From contig NZ_JAGGLR010000011.1 of NCBI RefSeq assembly GCF_017874715.1, positions 299,774 through 363,773 on the forward strand: a stretch of DNA of 64,000 nt, given 5' to 3'. Both the position numbers and the translations under genes were made by a program. The notes beneath the pieces are model-generated. The model ran no database searches and was not told where the DNA came from. It saw only the letters and a program-made list of their open reading frames with translations. Source of the DNA: Streptomyces iranensis (GTDB lineage: Bacteria; Actinomycetota; Actinomycetes; Streptomycetales; Streptomycetaceae). The number at the start of each line of letters is the position of its first letter. The stretch's first letter is position 1. Positions 43,231-52,787 of this stretch are shown here, in pieces.

Positions 43231-43827
43231 TCAGAGTTCGTAGATGCGTCCGGTCTGGGCGCCTTCAACGGAGCGGACGTATGCCTGGGCGACGTCTGTG
43301 AGGTCGACCGATCCCATGCCGGGAAAGTACTCCCCGAAATCGGGCAGCGACTCGGTGAAGACGTTGGGGCTGACGGCGTTGATTCGCTGCGGTGCGATCT
43401 CGACGGCCGCGGCCCGGACGAAGGCTTCCACGGCGCCGTTGGCCAGCGCGGCGGCGGCGCCGGTGCGCACAGGCTCGCGCCCGGGAATGCCGGTGATCAG
43501 GGTGAACGAGCCGCGCTCGGCCACATGGGGCAGGCCCTGGCGGACCAGTTCGATCTGGGAGAGCACCTTGCCGGTGAAGGCGGAGCTCCAGTCGGCGGGG
43601 GTCAGCTCGGGCAGCGGCTTGTAGGGGACCTCGCCCGCGGCGCTGACCACGGCGTCCAGCGGGCCGGCGGCCTCGTACATGGCGGTGGTCTGCTCGGGGT
43701 CGGTCAGGTCGTAACGCAGGTCACCGGAGGTACGGCCCACGGTCAGGACGCGGTGGCCGCGCTCGCGCAGGGTGGTGTCAAGGGTCCGGCCAAGGGTTCC
43801 GGCGGCGCCGATCAGCAAGATGTTCAT
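43231..43827 (-). CDS. short SDR-like NAD(P)-binding protein
   Basis: A 198-residue reduced SDR. The cofactor motif is GAAGTLGRTLDT and NAAG-equivalent VSAAGEVP; ITGIPGREPV occupies the catalytic Ser strand, but the Y-x-x-x-K is replaced (AAALANGAVEAF). Atypical short SDRs of this kind occur next to LysR regulators and may act as NAD(P)H sensors or reductases. The ATG at 43827 lies 69 bp from the divergent LysR start, and a shared motif in that interval suggests joint regulation. Confidence 0.82.
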   Translation of the reverse strand: MNILLIGAAGTLGRTLDTTLRERGHRVLTVGRTSGDLRYDLTDPEQTTAMYEAAGPLDAVVSAAGEVPYKPLPELTPADWSSAFTGKVLSQIELVRQGLPHVAERGSFTLITGIPGREPVRTGAAAALANGAVEAFVRAAAVEIAPQRINAVSPNVFTESLPDFGEYFPGMGSVDLTDVAQAYVRSVEGAQTGRIYEL

Positions 43828-43874
43828 GCCTTCGACGGTGGCACCCTCATGGCCCGGAGGGAAATGCCTTCGAC
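43826..43874. promoter_or_regulatory. repeated motif between SDR and LysR genes
   Basis: ATGCCTTCGAC occurs at 43826-43836, over the SDR start, and again at 43864-43874, 38 bp away. Paired motifs in the divergent interval are typical LysR regulatory and activation sites. Confidence 0.45.
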
Positions 43875-43896
43875 CAGGGACTTATGCTTGGGAGAC

Positions 43897-44763
43897 ATGA
43901 ATGTGGATGTGCGGCACCTGCGCGCGCTCGCGGCGATCGGCGACGAGGGAACGGTGACCTGGGCGGCCCGTGCCCTGCATATCACCCAGCCCGCCCTGTC
44001 GCGGACGCTGGAGCAGTTGGAGAGCCGGCTCGGGGTCCGCCTGGTCGAGCGCACCACCCGCCGTCTGGAGCTGACGGACGCCGGTCTGCGTCTGTGGGAG
44101 CACGCGCACCGCATCCTGCGTCAGCTCGACGACGCCCTCACCGAGGCAGCGGCCCCCGCCGGATCGTCCCGGCCGCTCCGGCTGGCGTTCGCCTGGGCCG
44201 CTCTGGGCAGCCACACCGTCCCGCTGCTGCGTACCTGGCGGGAGCGGCATCCGGAGGTCCGGGCGGAGATCCGCCGCCGGGACGACCCCGAGGCCGCTCT
44301 GCGGCGAGGCCAGGCCGACCTCGCCTTCCTGCGCGTCCGCCCGCAGGAGAGCAGCTCGATCACGCTGGTCGAGCTCGTCAGCGAACGGCGTCTGGCGGCA
44401 CTGCCCGACCACCACCACCTGGCGGGCCGTTCCGAACTGACCCTGGCGGACCTGGCCGATCAGGTGGTGGCGCTGTGCTCCACGGCGGCCACCACCGGGG
44501 TGGAGCTGTGGCCGCAAGGACGGCGTCCGGTCACGATCGACGTGCCCGGAGTGGACGAGTGGCTGACGACCATCGCCACCGGCGAGGCGGTCGGGGTCAC
44601 CGCCGAAGGCACCAGCCACCACCACTCCCACCCCGGTGTGCGCTACGTCCCCCTGGCCGACGCCGCGTCCGTCCCGGTCTACCTCGCCTGGCCCACCGAC
44701 CCGGCGCACCCCGCCACCGCGGACTTCGTCCGCCTGGTACGGCATCATCTCAGCCATTCATAA
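43897..44763 (+). CDS. LysR-family transcriptional regulator
   Basis: A 288-residue regulator: N-terminal winged HTH (VRHLRALAAIGDEGTVTWAA, LHITQPALSRTLEQLESRLG, VRLVERTTRRLELTDAG) and a periplasmic-binding-like effector domain (SSRPLRLAFAWAALG...). ATG 43897 has GGGAG upstream. It is divergent from the short SDR, which is its likely target, and its end overlaps the convergent ABC ATPase gene by 19 bp. Confidence 0.92.
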   Translation: MNVDVRHLRALAAIGDEGTVTWAARALHITQPALSRTLEQLESRLGVRLVERTTRRLELTDAGLRLWEHAHRILRQLDDALTEAAAPAGSSRPLRLAFAWAALGSHTVPLLRTWRERHPEVRAEIRRRDDPEAALRRGQADLAFLRVRPQESSSITLVELVSERRLAALPDHHHLAGRSELTLADLADQVVALCSTAATTGVELWPQGRRPVTIDVPGVDEWLTTIATGEAVGVTAEGTSHHHSHPGVRYVPLADAASVPVYLAWPTDPAHPATADFVRLVRHHLSHS

Positions 44764-45608
44764 CCGGGATCCGGGACCGCTCGGCCGCGCAGTGCCGGCT
44801 CCAGGTCCGGGGAGCTGGCCAACAGTTCCTGGGTGTACGGGTGTTGGGGGCGGTCGTAGATGTCCGCGACGGTCCCTGTCTCGACGATGCGGCCCCGTCG
44901 CATGACCGCGATCCGGTCGGCGACGTGCTCGACCACGGCCAGGTCATGAGCGATGAATATGTATGAGATGCCCAGCTCGCTGCGGAGAGCGGTGAAGAGG
45001 TTGACGATCTGGGCCTGGACCGAGACGTCGAGAGCGGACACGGGTTCGTCGCAGACGAGGATGCCGGGTTGCAGCGCCAGGGCGCGGGCGATGCCTATGC
45101 GTTGACGCTGCCCGCCGGAGAACTCGTGGGGACGGCGACTGGCGTGGTCGGGGCTCAGGCCGACGAGTTCGAGGAGCTCGGCGACGCGGGCGCGGTGGTC
45201 GGCGCGAGGTGTCACCTCGCGGTGGATGAGCAGGGGCTCGCGCACGATGTCGTACACGGTCATCCGGGGGTCCAGGCTGGTGTAAGGGTCTTGGAAGACC
45301 AGTTGTATGTTGCGGCGCATCTCGCGCAGCCGACGCCCCCGCAGGAGGTCCAAGCGGCGGCCGAGCACAGTGATCTCGCCCGAGGTGGGGCGGTCCACCG
45401 CGGTCAGCAGCCGGGCCAGCGACGACTTGCCGCTGCCCGACTCGCCGACGAGCCCCAGCGTCTCGCCGTGGCGCAGCGTCAGGTCCACCCCGTCCACCGC
45501 CGTGATCTGGTGCCCGCCACGCCGGGCGAGTGGCCTGTTACCGGCCGGATGGCGTTTGACGAGATCGCGCACATCGAGGACGGGCGTCGAGTGCGGCTCA
45601 GCGGTCAT
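44745..45608 (-). CDS. oligopeptide ABC transporter ATP-binding protein (OppF/DppF type)
   Basis: A 287-residue ATPase: Walker A GESGSGKSS, signature EFSGGQRQRIGIARAL, Walker B ILVCDEPVSALDVSVQAQ, H-loop FIAHDL, and the C-terminal oligopeptide-transporter extension (DIYDRPQHPYTQELLASSPDL) that carries an Fe-S-like region in many relatives, though Cys residues are absent here. It pairs with the upstream ATPase to drive peptide uptake. The ATG at 45608 overlaps the previous stop (ATGA). It is the last gene of the transporter operon. Confidence 0.94.
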   Translation of the reverse strand: MTAEPHSTPVLDVRDLVKRHPAGNRPLARRGGHQITAVDGVDLTLRHGETLGLVGESGSGKSSLARLLTAVDRPTSGEITVLGRRLDLLRGRRLREMRRNIQLVFQDPYTSLDPRMTVYDIVREPLLIHREVTPRADHRARVAELLELVGLSPDHASRRPHEFSGGQRQRIGIARALALQPGILVCDEPVSALDVSVQAQIVNLFTALRSELGISYIFIAHDLAVVEHVADRIAVMRRGRIVETGTVADIYDRPQHPYTQELLASSPDLEPALRGRAVPDPGYEWLR

Positions 45609-46654
45609 GAGCCGGTCACCTCCTGCCAGCGGTGGCATGAACTGGTGTGCTGCGCCCCGACGTTGTGGACGGGCGGGGGAGTCGCGCACTGCGCGCGGGC
45701 CAGCGGGCAGCGTGGACGGAAGCGACATCCGTCCGCCGGGCGCGCCGGGTCGGGCGGCGCGCCCGGCAGGGTTGCCAAGGGGTGCCCCCTGCGGCCGCGG
45801 CGCGGGACGGCGTCGAGGAGCGCGCGAGTGTAGGGGTGTGCCGGGCGTCGGTACAACTCGTATCCGGGGGCGGACTCCACGACCTGGCCCGCGTACATCA
45901 CGGCCACGTGGTCGGCGCTCTGCGCGACGACGGCCAGATCGTGGCTGACGAGGACAAGGGCGAGCCGGTGCTCATCCTGGAGCTCCTGCAGCAGAGCGAG
46001 GATCTGGGCCTGGACGGTCACGTCGAGCGCGGTGGTGGGCTCGTCGGCGATGAGTACCTGCGGGGTGAGCGCGAGCGCCATCGCGATCACGACGCGCTGG
46101 CGCATACCGCCGGAGAACTGGTGCGGATAGTGGCCCGCGCGGCGGGCCGCGTCGGGGATGCGGACCCGGTCGAGCAGGTCCACCGCGTGCCGGGCAGCGG
46201 CCCGGCGACCGGCCCGGCCGTGTACCTGGAACACCTCGGCGATCTGCCGGCCCACGGGAATCACGGGGTTGAGCGCGACGAGCGCGTCCTGGAAGACCAT
46301 CGCCACGTGCCTCCCGCGCACCGTCCGCAGCCGTCGTTCGTCGAGCGTGAGCAGATCTACGCCGTGCACCCGGACGCTGCCGGAGCGGACCGCCGCACCG
46401 GCGGGAAGGATGCCCAGGGCCGTCCGGGCCGTCATGCTCTTGCCGCTACCGGATTCGCCGACCACGGCCAGGGTCTGCCCGGCGGTCACTTGGAAGGAAG
46501 CGCCGTCGACGACGGTGCTGGTCCGTCGGCCGCGAGCGGCCGGGAACTCGACACGCAGATCGTCCACCGCGAGGGCCGGGGCGTCGGCGTCGTAGGCAGG
46601 CAGCGCGGTGAGAGGGCCGGGGGAGGGCGGGGAGGGGCGTGGAGACGGAGTCAT
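45605..46654 (-). CDS. oligopeptide ABC transporter ATP-binding protein (OppD/DppD type)
   Basis: A 349-residue ATPase: Walker A GESGSGKSM, signature QFSGGMRQRVVIAMAL, Walker B VLIADEPTTALDVTVQAQ, H-loop LVSHDL. The C-terminal region has RFRPRCPLARAQCATPPPVH, which contains part of the Cys cluster (C-P-x5-C) typical of OppD-family iron-sulfur motifs. The ATG at 46654 overlaps the permease stop (ATGA). It works with the OppF-type partner. Confidence 0.94.
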   Translation of the reverse strand: MTPSPRPSPPSPGPLTALPAYDADAPALAVDDLRVEFPAARGRRTSTVVDGASFQVTAGQTLAVVGESGSGKSMTARTALGILPAGAAVRSGSVRVHGVDLLTLDERRLRTVRGRHVAMVFQDALVALNPVIPVGRQIAEVFQVHGRAGRRAAARHAVDLLDRVRIPDAARRAGHYPHQFSGGMRQRVVIAMALALTPQVLIADEPTTALDVTVQAQILALLQELQDEHRLALVLVSHDLAVVAQSADHVAVMYAGQVVESAPGYELYRRPAHPYTRALLDAVPRRGRRGHPLATLPGAPPDPARPADGCRFRPRCPLARAQCATPPPVHNVGAQHTSSCHRWQEVTGS

Positions 46655-47556
46655 CGCAACCTCGGGTCGAAGGCGTCGCGCAGGCAGTCGCCCAGCAGGA
46701 CGAAGCCGAGCACGGCGAGGGAGAGGAACAGCGAGGGGAACAGGAGCAGGCCCAGATGGTCGGTGAAGTACTGCTGGGCGGTGTTGAGTTGGACGCCCCA
46801 GGACACCGCTGGTGCCCTCAGCCCCACGCCCAGGAATGTCAGGGACGCCTCCGCGGTGATCACGCCGCCGATGCTCATGCTGGTGAGGACGGCGACCGGG
46901 GCGATGGCGTTGGGGATGACGTGACGCACCAGGATGCGCAGGTGTCCGGCGCCCAACTCCCGTGCCGCGACGACGTAGTCGAGATCGCGGACGGTGAGCA
47001 CGGACGAGCGCATGATGCGGGTGAGTACGGGCCACGAGAACAGGGCGAGCACCAGCGAGACGCTGGTGACACTGTGCACGCTGAATGTCTCCAGGACCAC
47101 GATCATGCCGATCAGCACGGGGAATCCGAAGAACACGTCCATGAGCCGACTGATCAGCAGATCGAGCAGACCGCCGAAGTAACCGGCCAGGCAGCCGAGG
47201 ACGACCGCGGTCACCAGGGTCACGGCGGTGGTGAGCAGTCCGATGCCGAGCGAATCACGCGTTCCGTGGATGACGTTGCTGTAGAGATCACAGCCCTGGA
47301 TGTCATAGCCGAACGGATGGCCGGCGGTGGGCCCGTGACCGCTGTGGTCGAGATCGCAGGCGTGCGGATCGCCGTGCCCGAACCATCCGGCGAAGAACCC
47401 CGGCCCGGCCGCGACCGCGCACAGCAGCACCACGACAAAGGCGGAGAAGACGAACCGCGGGCGGCGCAGCAGGGAGCGCAACGGGCCGTTGGCCGGGACG
47501 GGTTCAAGGGCAGAGGACGCGGAGGCCGCCTCAGGGGCGGACAGCAGGCTAGTCAA
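46651..47556 (-). CDS. peptide ABC transporter permease (DppC type)
   Basis: A 301-residue membrane protein with six spans. The N-terminal OppC-type leader, then HPFGYDIQGCDLYSNVIHGT and the EAA loop (AARELGAGHLRILVRHVIPN) mark the DppC/OppC group. The only in-frame start compatible with the leader is TTG at 47556, inside the end of the upstream permease gene, so it may be translated by coupling. It forms half of the peptide channel. Confidence 0.92.
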   Translation of the reverse strand: MTSLLSAPEAASASSALEPVPANGPLRSLLRRPRFVFSAFVVVLLCAVAAGPGFFAGWFGHGDPHACDLDHSGHGPTAGHPFGYDIQGCDLYSNVIHGTRDSLGIGLLTTAVTLVTAVVLGCLAGYFGGLLDLLISRLMDVFFGFPVLIGMIVVLETFSVHSVTSVSLVLALFSWPVLTRIMRSSVLTVRDLDYVVAARELGAGHLRILVRHVIPNAIAPVAVLTSMSIGGVITAEASLTFLGVGLRAPAVSWGVQLNTAQQYFTDHLGLLLFPSLFLSLAVLGFVLLGDCLRDAFDPRLR

Positions 47557-48478
47557 GGCGGATCCTGGGGTCGATGACGACGTAGAGGACGTCGACGACG
47601 AGATTGATGAACAGGAAGGTGAGCACGAGCAGCGTGCTGATGCCGACCACGACGGGCCCGTTGTGCTGCTGGACGCCCTGGAACGTCTGGTAGCCGAGAC
47701 CGGGCAGATTGAAGATCCCCTCGATGAGGATCGTGCCGGACAGCAGCGTGCCCAGTGTCAGCCCCAGCATGGACACGATGGGAATCAGCGACGGGCGCAG
47801 TACATGCCTGACCAGCACCCGTATCCGGCCCGCACCCTTGGCGACGGCGGTGTCGACGAACTCCGCGCCCAGGTTCTCCAGCACGGCCGCCCGCGTCAAA
47901 CGGGCCACTTCCGGCACGCCCAACAGGGCCAGACACAGCGCCGGTAGGAGATAGCTGCGGGGCCAGCCCGCGTCGACGCCGGAGACGGGGAACCAGCCGA
48001 GGCGGTCGCCGAACACGATCTGCGCCACGTACGCCGTGACGAAGTACGGCACCGCGAGGATCAGAGTGGAGCCGCCCAGGACCGCGAGGTCCGGGAAGCG
48101 GCCCGCACGCACCGCGGCGAGGACCCCGAGGCCGGTACCGGCCACCGCCTGGATGACCCACGTGGTCAGCGCGAGGCGCACGGTCACCGGCCAGCCCGCC
48201 GCGATCAGCGACGAGACCGGCACGTCGCCGAAGTCGATGCCGAAGTCACCGTGCAGCAGACCCGACAGATAGTGCCCGTACTGGACGAGCAGGGACGAGT
48301 CCAGGTGGTAGTGGGAGCGCAGGGCGGCCGCGGCGGCCGGGCTGACGGCGCGGTCGGGCCCGGCCAGGGACTGGACCGGATCGCCGGGCAGAGCGTACAC
48401 GGCGGCGTAGATGATGAACGTCGTCCCGAGGACGACCGGGATCATTGTGAGCAGTCTGCGAACGAGGAAGCGCGCCAC
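47549..48478 (-). CDS. peptide ABC transporter permease (DppB type)
   Basis: A 309-residue membrane protein with six spans: MARFLVRRLLTMIPVVLGTT start, LPGDPVQSLAGPDRAVS loop, and EAA motif AVAKGAGRIRVLVRHVLRPS. This is the DppB/OppB half of the channel. The GTG at 48478 is preceded by GGAAGGAA. It lies 40 bp after the binding-protein gene. Confidence 0.93.
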   Translation of the reverse strand: MARFLVRRLLTMIPVVLGTTFIIYAAVYALPGDPVQSLAGPDRAVSPAAAAALRSHYHLDSSLLVQYGHYLSGLLHGDFGIDFGDVPVSSLIAAGWPVTVRLALTTWVIQAVAGTGLGVLAAVRAGRFPDLAVLGGSTLILAVPYFVTAYVAQIVFGDRLGWFPVSGVDAGWPRSYLLPALCLALLGVPEVARLTRAAVLENLGAEFVDTAVAKGAGRIRVLVRHVLRPSLIPIVSMLGLTLGTLLSGTILIEGIFNLPGLGYQTFQGVQQHNGPVVVGISTLLVLTFLFINLVVDVLYVVIDPRIRLD

Positions 48479-48518
48479 ATCCGTTCCTTCCTTCAACTAC
48501 GGCGGGAGACGAGCGGGT

Positions 48519-50132
48519 TCAGCGAACCGAGATACGGGCGAGCTGCACGTCGCCGAGGAAGTCGAGATGCACCCCCGTGAGATCGGGCCCGTGTACGGCG
48601 CCGGTCACGGGGTGGTAGAGGGGCGCCAGCGGAAGGTCGTCGAGGGCGGTGCGTTCGGCGCGACGGGTGAGGGCGGTGATACGGGGCGTGGTGCGGGCGG
48701 CCGCGGCGCGATCGAGGAGCGAGGTGAACGTACCGCTCCGGTAGCCGGTGGTGTTGGTGCCCGAGCCCGTGGTGAACAGTTGCTGCGCCTGGGCGTAGAG
48801 CGCGGGGTAGGAGGCGCCCATGTAGAGCAGGAACGGGCCGTCGGCCTTGTGCGCGGACAGGTTCGGATAGAGCTGGTCGGTGGGCTGCGCCTCGAGGGTG
48901 ATCGAGGTGATGCCGAGATTCGTGCGTAGCTGGTTGAGGACGGCCTCCAGGACCGTCTGCATGGCCGGGTCCGCCTGCGTCCACAGCGTGAGGCGGCCGT
49001 GCCAGCCGCCGGCCTCGGACAGCAGCCTTCTGGCCCGGGTGGGGTCGTAGCGGCAGTCGGCGCAGGCCCGTTGTCCGCCCCCGGTCACCGTGTCCGGCGC
49101 GATACCGGCGGCGGGAGAGGCCAGGCCCTGGAGCAGCGAGCGTGTGACGGCGTGGCGGTTGATCGCCAGGGAGAACGCCTGCCGCACCCGCCGGTCCCGA
49201 AATCGCTTGTCCCACAGCGGGAATCCGAGGTAGACGACGCCGCCGGCGGTCGACAGCGCCACGTCGTCCGCGTCGGTGCGGCGCGCCTGCGCCAGCCGGC
49301 TGCCCGAGGCCAGGGCCACGTCGACCGCTCCGGACTGGAAGCTGGTGAACGCGGTGGCGTCGTCCTGGTAGGACTTCACCGTGATGCGGGCGGCGCTGCC
49401 CTCGGGGCCGGCGTAGCCGTCGTACCGCCGCAGGGTGAGCTGCTGCACTCCGGGCTTGATGCCGGGCGCGGCGACCTCGTAGGGGCCATTGCCGATCGGC
49501 AGCCGGTCGAAGCCGGCCAGGTCCTTGAACGCGGTCTTCGGCATCGGTGCGAACACCGTACTGGTGAGGGTGTACGGGAAGACGGACAGTGGCCGGGACA
49601 GCGTCACCTTCAGGGTGTGGGCGTCGACGGCACGTACCCCGGACAAGGTCGTGCGCTTCGGCTTTCCCTTGAGGGGGTTGAGGTCGGTGTAGCCCTGGAT
49701 GTCGGAGAACAGATACCCGTAGGGCATCGCGTTGGGCCCGTAGGCGGCGGCGTTCCAGGCGTCGGCGAACGACCGGGCGGTGACCGGCTCGCCGTTGTGG
49801 AACGTCCAGCCGTGGCGCAGCTCGATGGTCCAGTGCCGGAGGTCGGAGGAGCGTACGGATTGAGCCACCGCGCCGACGGCCCGCCCCCGGTCGTCGATCC
49901 GGGTGAGCGGCGTCCAGATCGCATCGGCAACGGAGCTCTTGCCCGCCCGGCCGGGCGTGAGGTGCGCTACATACCACGCGGGGACGCCGATGCTGAAGGA
50001 GCCGCCGTCCGGACCCGGCGCCGCCCGGCCGACGCCGTCCGCACCGCAGCCGGTGAGCGCCGCGAGCACGGACAGGGCGGCACCGGCCGCCGCGGCCCGC
50101 ACCCCCTTGCGGCGTCTGAGCACAGGGAACAC
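48519..50132 (-). CDS. oligopeptide-binding lipoprotein (SBP_bac_5)
   Basis: A 537-residue extracellular solute-binding protein. The GTG start at 50132 has GGAGG 6 nt upstream; lipobox LTGC ends at Cys29. The SBP_bac_5 fold is shown by TIELRHGWTFHNGEPVTARSF, NGPYEVAAPG, DKRFRDRRVRQAFSLAINR and LLSEAGG. It binds peptides or other amides for the DppBCDF importer and is the first gene of that operon. It is divergent from the PucR-type regulator. Confidence 0.93.
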   Translation of the reverse strand: MFPVLRRRKGVRAAAAGAALSVLAALTGCGADGVGRAAPGPDGGSFSIGVPAWYVAHLTPGRAGKSSVADAIWTPLTRIDDRGRAVGAVAQSVRSSDLRHWTIELRHGWTFHNGEPVTARSFADAWNAAAYGPNAMPYGYLFSDIQGYTDLNPLKGKPKRTTLSGVRAVDAHTLKVTLSRPLSVFPYTLTSTVFAPMPKTAFKDLAGFDRLPIGNGPYEVAAPGIKPGVQQLTLRRYDGYAGPEGSAARITVKSYQDDATAFTSFQSGAVDVALASGSRLAQARRTDADDVALSTAGGVVYLGFPLWDKRFRDRRVRQAFSLAINRHAVTRSLLQGLASPAAGIAPDTVTGGGQRACADCRYDPTRARRLLSEAGGWHGRLTLWTQADPAMQTVLEAVLNQLRTNLGITSITLEAQPTDQLYPNLSAHKADGPFLLYMGASYPALYAQAQQLFTTGSGTNTTGYRSGTFTSLLDRAAAARTTPRITALTRRAERTALDDLPLAPLYHPVTGAVHGPDLTGVHLDFLGDVQLARISVR

Positions 50133-50382
50133 GGCTACCTCCGAGGCTGTCGGGTTGCGGGTCCCGAGAGTCCCGCACGGCGAAGGGCCCGACATCGTCG
50201 GGTGGCGCAAAATCGTCCCGGAGTGTTTGTCGGCCTCCACACGGCGTCGACCCTGAGGAAACACACACCCCTACGCCGCATGGACAAGTCATGAAATCTG
50301 GTGACAGCAAAGCGAGGTGATGCCCAGGTGATGTGTTGATGGATCTTGAAGCGCGGGCCCGTGCTGTGGCTACGATGACGCA

Positions 50383-52032
50383 ATGCCGAGCGACCCCGAA
50401 CGATCCTTTCCGGCCACCGGACCATTGGCTCTCCAGAACTCCGGTCGCATCACCCTGCGCCGCCTGCGCGAGACGCTCGGCCCGCTCGTCCTGGACAGCG
50501 TGTGCATCCCGCGCGGTGACGAGGTGCCGGTCGGGCAGCCCGTCGTCCAGGGGCTCTACGAACCGGTTCCGCCGCAACCGGGCGGATTGCTCCTGCTGGC
50601 CGGCGGCGCCGTGGACGATGGAACCCTGGAGGCCATCAGGCAAGCGGGACAGGCGGGCTACTGCGCCGTCGTCCTCAAGGCCCGCGGGGCCGACCTCGCG
50701 GCAGCCGCAGCGGGGGCGCAGGAGGCGGGCGTCGCGCTGTGCACCATCCCGGACGACATGCCGTGGCGGCACTTCGACGCGCTCGCCACCGCCGCCACCG
50801 GAGCGGTCGAGCCATCCGCCGATTCCTACGCGTCCGTCGGCATGGGCGACCTGTTCGCCCTGGCCAATGTGATCGCCTACCAGGTCGGCGGAGCCATCAC
50901 CATCGAGGATCCGCACGGCCACGTCCTCGCGCACTCCAGCCTGCCGCACCAGGAGATCGACGACATCCGGCGCAAGGCAATCCTCGGCCGGCTCACCCCG
51001 CACCGCCCCGGCAACAGCGACGAGTACCAGCGTGTGATCCGCGCCGACGGCCCCGTTTGGTTCGACATACCGGAGCCCGACCACACCAACCGGCTCGCGA
51101 TAGCCGTCCGCGCGGGATCTCAACTCCTCGGTCTCCTATGGGCGTTGGACGGTGCCCCGGCGCTGGGCGAGGGCGCGGCGGCCGCGATCGTGGAGGCCGC
51201 CAAGGTCACCGCGCTGCACCTGCTGCGCGCCCGTACCCACCGTGACCCCGACCGCTGGCGGCGCGCGGAGGTACTCGCCGCGCTCCTCGACGGCGGCGTG
51301 GGCGGGCACACGGCTGCCGCCCAGCTCGGCCTCGCCACCGACGCCCGCACTGTAGTCGTCGCATTCGCGCAGGCGACACCGGAGGACACCCCCGGCCTCG
51401 CCGGAGCCCGCACCGTCGACCTCGTCAATCTGTACTGCGAGGCCTGGCATCCCCAGGCACTGTGCGTCGCCGCGGGCGGCACCGTGTACGCGCTGCTGCC
51501 GGTGCGCGCCGACGCGGGAGCGCTCGCACGCGCGGTGAAGTTCGCCGAGAACGTCTGCGACACGGTCCGGCGCAATACGGGACTCACCCTGCACGGCGGC
51601 GTCAGTATGACCGGCGACGTCCTCGACCATGTCCCCGCCTGCCGTCGCACGGCCGACCGGGTGCTGCGCGCCCTGGCCGCCGACGCCGACTCCCCGCGGG
51701 TCGCCGCCCTGGAGGAGGTGCGCAGCCGCGTCACGCTCCTGGAACTCCTCGAACGAGGCTCGCCCGCAACGGACTTGGCGCCGGGCCCGGTGCAGCGCAT
51801 CATCGCGCACGACGCCCGTACCGCGTCCACGTACACCGAGTCGCTGCTCGCCTACCTCGACGCGTTCGGCGAGGCCGTGCCCGCGGCGGCCCGGCTTTCC
51901 GTGCACGAGAACACGCTGCGGTACCGCGTCCGCCGGATTCAGAAACTGTTCGGCCTGGACCTCGACGACCCGGACACCCGACTCGCCACCTGGCTGCAAC
52001 TGCGCCTGCACGACCTCAGCACCAGAACATAG
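50383..52032 (+). CDS. PucR-family transcriptional regulator
   Basis: A 549-residue regulator. The N-terminal 120 residues form a PucR-type sensory domain, followed by a GAF-like central region (DLFALANVIAYQVGGAITIE) and a C-terminal CdaR/PucR HTH: LLAYLDAFGEAVPAAARLS, VHENTLRYRVRRIQKLFGLD. Family members activate purine, amino-acid or polyester degradation genes. It is divergent from the peptide-transporter operon and upstream of the hydrolase genes, so it probably controls both. Confidence 0.92.
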   Translation: MPSDPERSFPATGPLALQNSGRITLRRLRETLGPLVLDSVCIPRGDEVPVGQPVVQGLYEPVPPQPGGLLLLAGGAVDDGTLEAIRQAGQAGYCAVVLKARGADLAAAAAGAQEAGVALCTIPDDMPWRHFDALATAATGAVEPSADSYASVGMGDLFALANVIAYQVGGAITIEDPHGHVLAHSSLPHQEIDDIRRKAILGRLTPHRPGNSDEYQRVIRADGPVWFDIPEPDHTNRLAIAVRAGSQLLGLLWALDGAPALGEGAAAAIVEAAKVTALHLLRARTHRDPDRWRRAEVLAALLDGGVGGHTAAAQLGLATDARTVVVAFAQATPEDTPGLAGARTVDLVNLYCEAWHPQALCVAAGGTVYALLPVRADAGALARAVKFAENVCDTVRRNTGLTLHGGVSMTGDVLDHVPACRRTADRVLRALAADADSPRVAALEEVRSRVTLLELLERGSPATDLAPGPVQRIIAHDARTASTYTESLLAYLDAFGEAVPAAARLSVHENTLRYRVRRIQKLFGLDLDDPDTRLATWLQLRLHDLSTRT

Positions 52033-52160
52033 AGGGCGGTCATCGAGGTGTGTGCGCGCCGACAAACTCCCCGGTCGCAAATGCTCGCCGCGCACGAAGT
52101 ACGAGCCGGGGCCGCGACCTACCGTCGGCACGACAGCGTCAGCCGACCCGTGGGGACTCC

Positions 52161-52787
52161 ATGCTCGAACAAGAACTCTTCGCCCTGACCGACCCGGAGC
52201 AGCTGAAACAGCTGATCGCCGGGTACGGATGGGCGACCCTGATCACGGCGGACGAGGCCGCGCCCGTCGTGTCCCACCTGCCCGTGCTGGTCGACGAGCC
52301 GGAGACGGGATCGGGCATCGCGGTGGTCGGGCATCTGGCCCGCGCCGACGCCGACGCGCACCGGCTCGGCGAACACGACGCGGTGCTTGTCGTGCAGGGT
52401 CCGCACGGCTATGTCTCGCCCAGCACCTACGGCACCGGCCCGTACGTTCCGACCTGGAACTTCATCGTCGCCCACCTGCACGGACGTCCCACGGTCCTCG
52501 GCGCCGACGCCACATTCGACGTGCTGCGGCGCACGGTCGACCACTTCGAAGGGACCAGGCCGAGACCGTGGAGTCTGGACACGGTGGCCGATTACGCACA
52601 GTCCATCGCCCCGCACACGACCGGATTCCGGCTCGAGCCCACCCGCGTCGTCGGCAAGCACAAGCTCAGCCAGGACAAACCTCGGGAGACCGTGGAGCGG
52701 GTGGTGGCGGCCCTCGCCGGTGACGACCCGCACCGCAACCCCGAACTGGCCGATGCCATGCGGAAGGTGATGGTCGCCCGTGTCTGA
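52161..52787 (+). CDS. PaiB-like FMN-binding protein
   Basis: A 208-residue split-barrel protein of the FMN-binding negative transcriptional regulator (PaiB) family: WATLITADEAAPVVSHLPVL, VLVVQGPHGYVSPSTYGTG, VPTWNFIVAHLHGRPTV and GKHKLSQDKP are characteristic. Bacillus PaiB influences sporulation and protease genes. The role here is unclear, perhaps a flavin sensor or oxidoreductase of the pathway. It overlaps the amidohydrolase gene by 8 bp. Confidence 0.9.
   Translation: MLEQELFALTDPEQLKQLIAGYGWATLITADEAAPVVSHLPVLVDEPETGSGIAVVGHLARADADAHRLGEHDAVLVVQGPHGYVSPSTYGTGPYVPTWNFIVAHLHGRPTVLGADATFDVLRRTVDHFEGTRPRPWSLDTVADYAQSIAPHTTGFRLEPTRVVGKHKLSQDKPRETVERVVAALAGDDPHRNPELADAMRKVMVARV

Noticed and set aside
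48493..51123. 876-codon minus-strand frame across the binding-protein and PucR genes
   Set aside because: It overlaps two well-supported genes in another frame and has no recognisable domain.
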